NCBI GenBank assembly: GCA_045545595.1
Contig: JAZQBG010000042.1
Coordinates: forward strand, 1-6,762
DNA from: SIG205 sp045545595
Lineage (GTDB): Bacteria > Bacillota_I > Bacilli_A > RF39 > UBA660
Length of the DNA: 6,762 nucleotides
Reading direction: 5' to 3'
In this document: in pieces, positions 4,936 through 6,762 of the stretch
Layout: each line of letters opens with the position of its first letter
Numbering within the stretch: the first letter of the stretch is position 1
The notes under the pieces: model-generated
Database searches by the model: none
Seen by the model: only the letters and a program-made list of their open reading frames with translations
Told to the model about the DNA's origin: nothing
Program-made: the position numbers and the translations under genes

Positions 4936-5229
4936 TTATTTAATCTTTTTTGATTTGTTTTTTTTAGCACTTAAATTATTTTCTAACTTATATACATAAT
5001 CACATTCTAACTTATCATATAGTGAACAAAAAAACTCTTTTTCTGATAAATCCAAATCACAAGATAAAAAGTAATAATCACCTTTATTATTTTTCGCATG
5101 TTCCTTTGTTACTTCTATCAATACTTTTTTTGAATTAATGCTAGTATATAAAAATGGATTACAATTTGTACTTCTACTATATAAAGAACTTACATTTGGA
5201 ACTTTATATACTTCAACATATTTTTTTGT
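4936..5229 (-). pseudogene. C-terminal part of a frameshifted unknown gene
   Basis: This open frame begins after a TAG at 5230-5232 and runs to TAA at 4936-4938. It has no ribosome site. Its only candidate starts are weak, the TTG at 5121 for instance having no Shine-Dalgarno. It continues exactly where the frame of the preceding gene fails: one extra base in the A-run at 5227-5221, or a ribosomal -1 slip there, joins ...YEAIFIRQ to KKYVEVYKVPNVSSLYS... into a protein of about 189 residues. Visible content is a mixed alpha/beta segment, an acidic helix around LDLSEKEFFCSLYDKLE and a lysine-rich tail (AKKNKSKKIK). It is likely a homopolymer indel (real or sequencing) or a programmed frameshift. 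The family is not recognised. Confidence 0.65.
5178..5226 (-). promoter_or_regulatory. Possible programmed -1 frameshift site
   Basis: In the upstream frame the codons read CAA AAA AAT, containing the slippery heptamer A-AAA-AAT (5226-5220). After a 9-base spacer come TATATAAAG (5210-5202) and its perfect complement CTTTATATA (5186-5178), with a 15-base loop that holds the zero-frame stop (TAA, 5192-5190). A -1 slip enters the frame that continues to 4936. The stem has only one G-C pair and is weak, so chance in AT-rich DNA is a real possibility. Confidence 0.35.
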
Positions 5230-5504
5230 CTAATAAATATTGCTTCATATTTTAATAAATTATTTGTTTCAGCATTTATCTTTTTTATTTTTACATCTAT
5301 TGTACTATCTAACAAATCTCCTATAACTCTTCCTATTTGTGCTCTTGATAATCCAGAAAATTGAATTTTAAATGGAACATTTAATGATTCTTTTAATTTA
5401 TTAATCGTTATAGCATTTACTTCATAAGTTTTCCCATTAAAATTATAATAATAAGATTTTCCACTTCTATAAAATAATACTGATGTAGTTAAATCATTAT
5501 CCAA
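5190..5504 (-). CDS. N-terminal part of a frameshifted unknown gene
   Basis: The family is not recognised. The likely start is TTG at 5502-5504. GAGGTGAT (5516-5509) lies 4 bases before it, the same layout as the Fic gene, and the -10 at 5540-5535 puts the start of transcription inside the longer frame that begins with ATG at 5534, so that ATG is probably not transcribed. As read, the product is 104 aa and ends in an odd tail (NMLKYIKFQM) that comes from out-of-frame bases after the A-run at 5227-5221. Without the shift the protein would be about 189 aa. The visible part is probably beta-rich at first (SVLFYRSGKSYYYNFNGKTYEV), followed by a small helical and strand region. It is the first gene of the operon with the 203-aa gene. 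Confidence 0.65.
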   Translation of the reverse strand: MDNDLTTSVLFYRSGKSYYYNFNGKTYEVNAITINKLKESLNVPFKIQFSGLSRAQIGRVIGDLLDSTIDVKIKKINAETNNLLKYEAIFIRQKNMLKYIKFQM

Positions 5505-5534
5505 AACAATCACCTCGTTCGTTAAGTAAGACAT

Positions 5535-5543
5535 ATTATATCA
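5535..5543 (-). promoter_or_regulatory. Extended -10 promoter of the 5504-4299 operon
   Basis: The minus strand reads TGATATAAT, a perfect extended -10 (TATAAT at 5540-5535). A -35 is not clear. Transcription should start near 5528, a few bases inside the longest open frame, leaving a leader of about 20 nt with the ribosome site GAGGTGAT before the TTG at 5504. Confidence 0.6.
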
Positions 5544-5602
5544 TATTTTTTTCGTTTTTTAGAAAAAATACATATTTATTCCTTAAAAATATCAATTTAC
5601 TG

Positions 5603-6598
5603 TTAATCCTTATAGTACATTTGATTTTTACTAGTTGGCTTATCTGGTAGAGTCATTTTAATTAACCCACATTCTAATGCTGGATTTAAATAATTATCTC
5701 TAAATGAGTCTTTAGATTTTAAGCCTAACTTTTCCATTATTTCAAATGCACTCATTGGAATATTATAATCCATTACTTCAAGTAATTTAGTTACATATCC
5801 ACTTATATGTGTTATTTCCATTTCAGTATTTGATAATAAATTATCTAACTCTTTATTAATCATGTCTAACATGAATTCTATAAATTCATTAGAATTACCT
5901 GTTTTATTACAATTATTAATAGCTTTATAATATTCTTCTTGATATTTCTTTATTTGTGATTCAATAGGTACGTATTCAAATATTTCTTTCCATTTAGATA
6001 AAATTATATTTTGCCAAAGACGAGCAGTTCTACCATTTCCATCACTAAATGGATGAATAAATACAAATTCATAATGAAATATAGAAGATAATATTAATGG
6101 GTGTATTTCATTTTTAAATTCTTTCATCCAATTAAATAAATCATTCATTAAAGATTCTACATATTCAGGTTTAGGTGCAATAAAAATACAATTACCATTT
6201 TCATCAAATACGCCTTCTTCTCCTTTTCTAAATACTCCAGATTCTTCTACAGTTAAGAATGTCATAACTCCATGTACTTTTAATAAATCCTCAATTCTGT
6301 ATGGATTAGATTTACTCATCATCTCATAAGCTCTGTATGCATTTTTTACTTCTTGTATTTCTTTTTGATCTCCCAGTACTAATTTACCATTAATAACATC
6401 TTTAACTTGATTAAATGATAGTGAATTTGCTTCAATTGCTAAAGACGAGTGTATTGAATGAATACGATTGTTTCTTCTTAATACTGGCATTTTATTTAAA
6501 TTACTAAAATTATCTAACTTTCCAACTTTTTCCATTATGCTTCCAACTAATTCTAACATTTTATTTGAAATAGTAAATGGTGGTACATATTTTTCCAT
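5603..6598 (-). CDS. Fic family protein with C-terminal winged helix, 331 aa
   Basis: Fic enzymes transfer AMP or another nucleotide-derived group to hydroxyl side chains of target proteins, and some act as toxins. Numbering from the ATG at 6598: an N-terminal helical region, the alpha-helix SSLAIEAN (51-58) in the place of the inhibitory [S/T]xxxE[G/N] motif with Glu56 kept, the GVFRKG and FIAP segments of the Fic fold (about 121-142), the catalytic motif HPFSDGNGR (182-190, His182), and a winged-helix-like C-terminus (about 262-331) with FRDNYLNPALECGLI. Length and order are typical of class II Fic proteins that carry their own inhibitor, so no separate antitoxin is needed. ATG 6598 is preferred because GAGGTGAT (6610-6603) ends 4 bases before it. 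A GTG at 6607 is part of that ribosome site. No clear terminator follows, so transcripts may run on into the 5504 operon. The target is unknown. Confidence 0.92.
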   Translation of the reverse strand: MEKYVPPFTISNKMLELVGSIMEKVGKLDNFSNLNKMPVLRRNNRIHSIHSSLAIEANSLSFNQVKDVINGKLVLGDQKEIQEVKNAYRAYEMMSKSNPYRIEDLLKVHGVMTFLTVEESGVFRKGEEGVFDENGNCIFIAPKPEYVESLMNDLFNWMKEFKNEIHPLILSSIFHYEFVFIHPFSDGNGRTARLWQNIILSKWKEIFEYVPIESQIKKYQEEYYKAINNCNKTGNSNEFIEFMLDMINKELDNLLSNTEMEITHISGYVTKLLEVMDYNIPMSAFEIMEKLGLKSKDSFRDNYLNPALECGLIKMTLPDKPTSKNQMYYKD

Positions 6599-6610
6599 TA
6601 AAATCACCTC

Positions 6611-6762
6611 TTAATTTTCTAGGTAGTGTGTAGAGTTACTACAACATCTACCAGTTTTTCCTATATATTTAAAGGAAATTCTTCATATTTTGTAAAACAC
6701 TCCCATTTTTAGGTAAGTTTTTACATAGAATATCCTTTAATATCTATCAAAAAATGACATAT
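6611..6762. other. Upstream region of the Fic gene
   Basis: No complete gene is visible. An inverted repeat TTTCCT (6657-6662) and AGGAAA (6673-6678), with a 10-base AT spacer, lies 60-80 bases upstream of the Fic start and is a candidate operator. No promoter as clear as the others here is seen. TTTACA followed 17 bases later by TTTAAA on the minus strand is a weak possibility. One minus-strand frame is open from the window edge for 13 codons and could be the tail of another gene, but this cannot be supported. Confidence 0.35.

Noticed and set aside
4936..5121. Independent 61-aa gene starting at TTG 5121
   Set aside because: The TTG has no Shine-Dalgarno, and the frame is open a further 36 codons upstream to 5229, where it continues the previous gene after a frameshift.
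5543..5575. Terminator after the Fic gene from T6/A6 runs
   Set aside because: The possible stem consists only of A-T pairs and overlaps the next promoter, so it is not convincing as an intrinsic terminator.
1..6762. TGA read as Trp (Mycoplasma-type code)
   Set aside because: The Trp codons checked are TGG and the long genes are complete under the standard code. Absence of TGA stops is expected with few genes in AT-rich DNA.
1..6762. CRISPR array, tRNA, rRNA or insertion sequence
   Set aside because: No regularly spaced repeats, cloverleaf-like GC-rich segments, transposase frames or paired terminal repeats with target duplications were seen.

Overview
The window is AT-rich throughout, and some intergenic stretches (1-240) have only about one G or C in ten bases. 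It uses the standard code: the Trp codons I checked in the PBP are TGG, and genes stop with TAA or once TAG. Shine-Dalgarno sites are strong and Bacillota-like (GGAGG or GAGGTGAT). Together with a SpoVD/FtsI-type penicillin-binding protein and a Fic protein of a type common in gut Firmicutes, this suggests a low-GC Bacillota genome of the Bacilli or Clostridia, perhaps gut-associated. I cannot name a genus.

Layout, left to right. (1) 1-240 is very AT-rich non-coding DNA, followed by an extended -10 promoter and one plus-strand orphan gene (275-865). (2) A hairpin at 864-900 can terminate in both directions. It separates that gene from a convergent minus-strand pair of orphan genes (1768-1295, then 1268-975), which has its own promoter and a 14-bp perfect palindrome in its leader. 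(3) The penicillin-binding protein operon runs on the minus strand: the PBP (3871-2165), then a 73-residue charged helical protein, then a textbook terminator. (4) 3872-4298 has no protein gene but is crowded with signals. It holds the best promoter in the window, with an inverted repeat over its -35/spacer and phased A-tracts upstream. That promoter fires almost directly into a terminator. A second terminator-like hairpin and the weak PBP promoter follow. (5) A minus-strand two-gene operon of unknown function comes next: a gene of about 189 codons split by a -1 frameshift at an A-run, then a 203-residue protein. (6) A class II-type Fic gene (6598-5603) with a C-terminal winged helix, and its upstream region, close the window.

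The PBP gene looks GC-richer than its neighbours, which fits a core gene flanked by AT-rich accessory genes. Only the PBP and the Fic protein can be given a biochemical role. The most interesting points are the frameshift site, which has a slippery heptamer, a 9-nt spacer and a perfect 9-bp inverted repeat, and the predicted transcript of about 48 nt upstream of the PBP. No tRNA, rRNA, CRISPR array or insertion sequence was seen.
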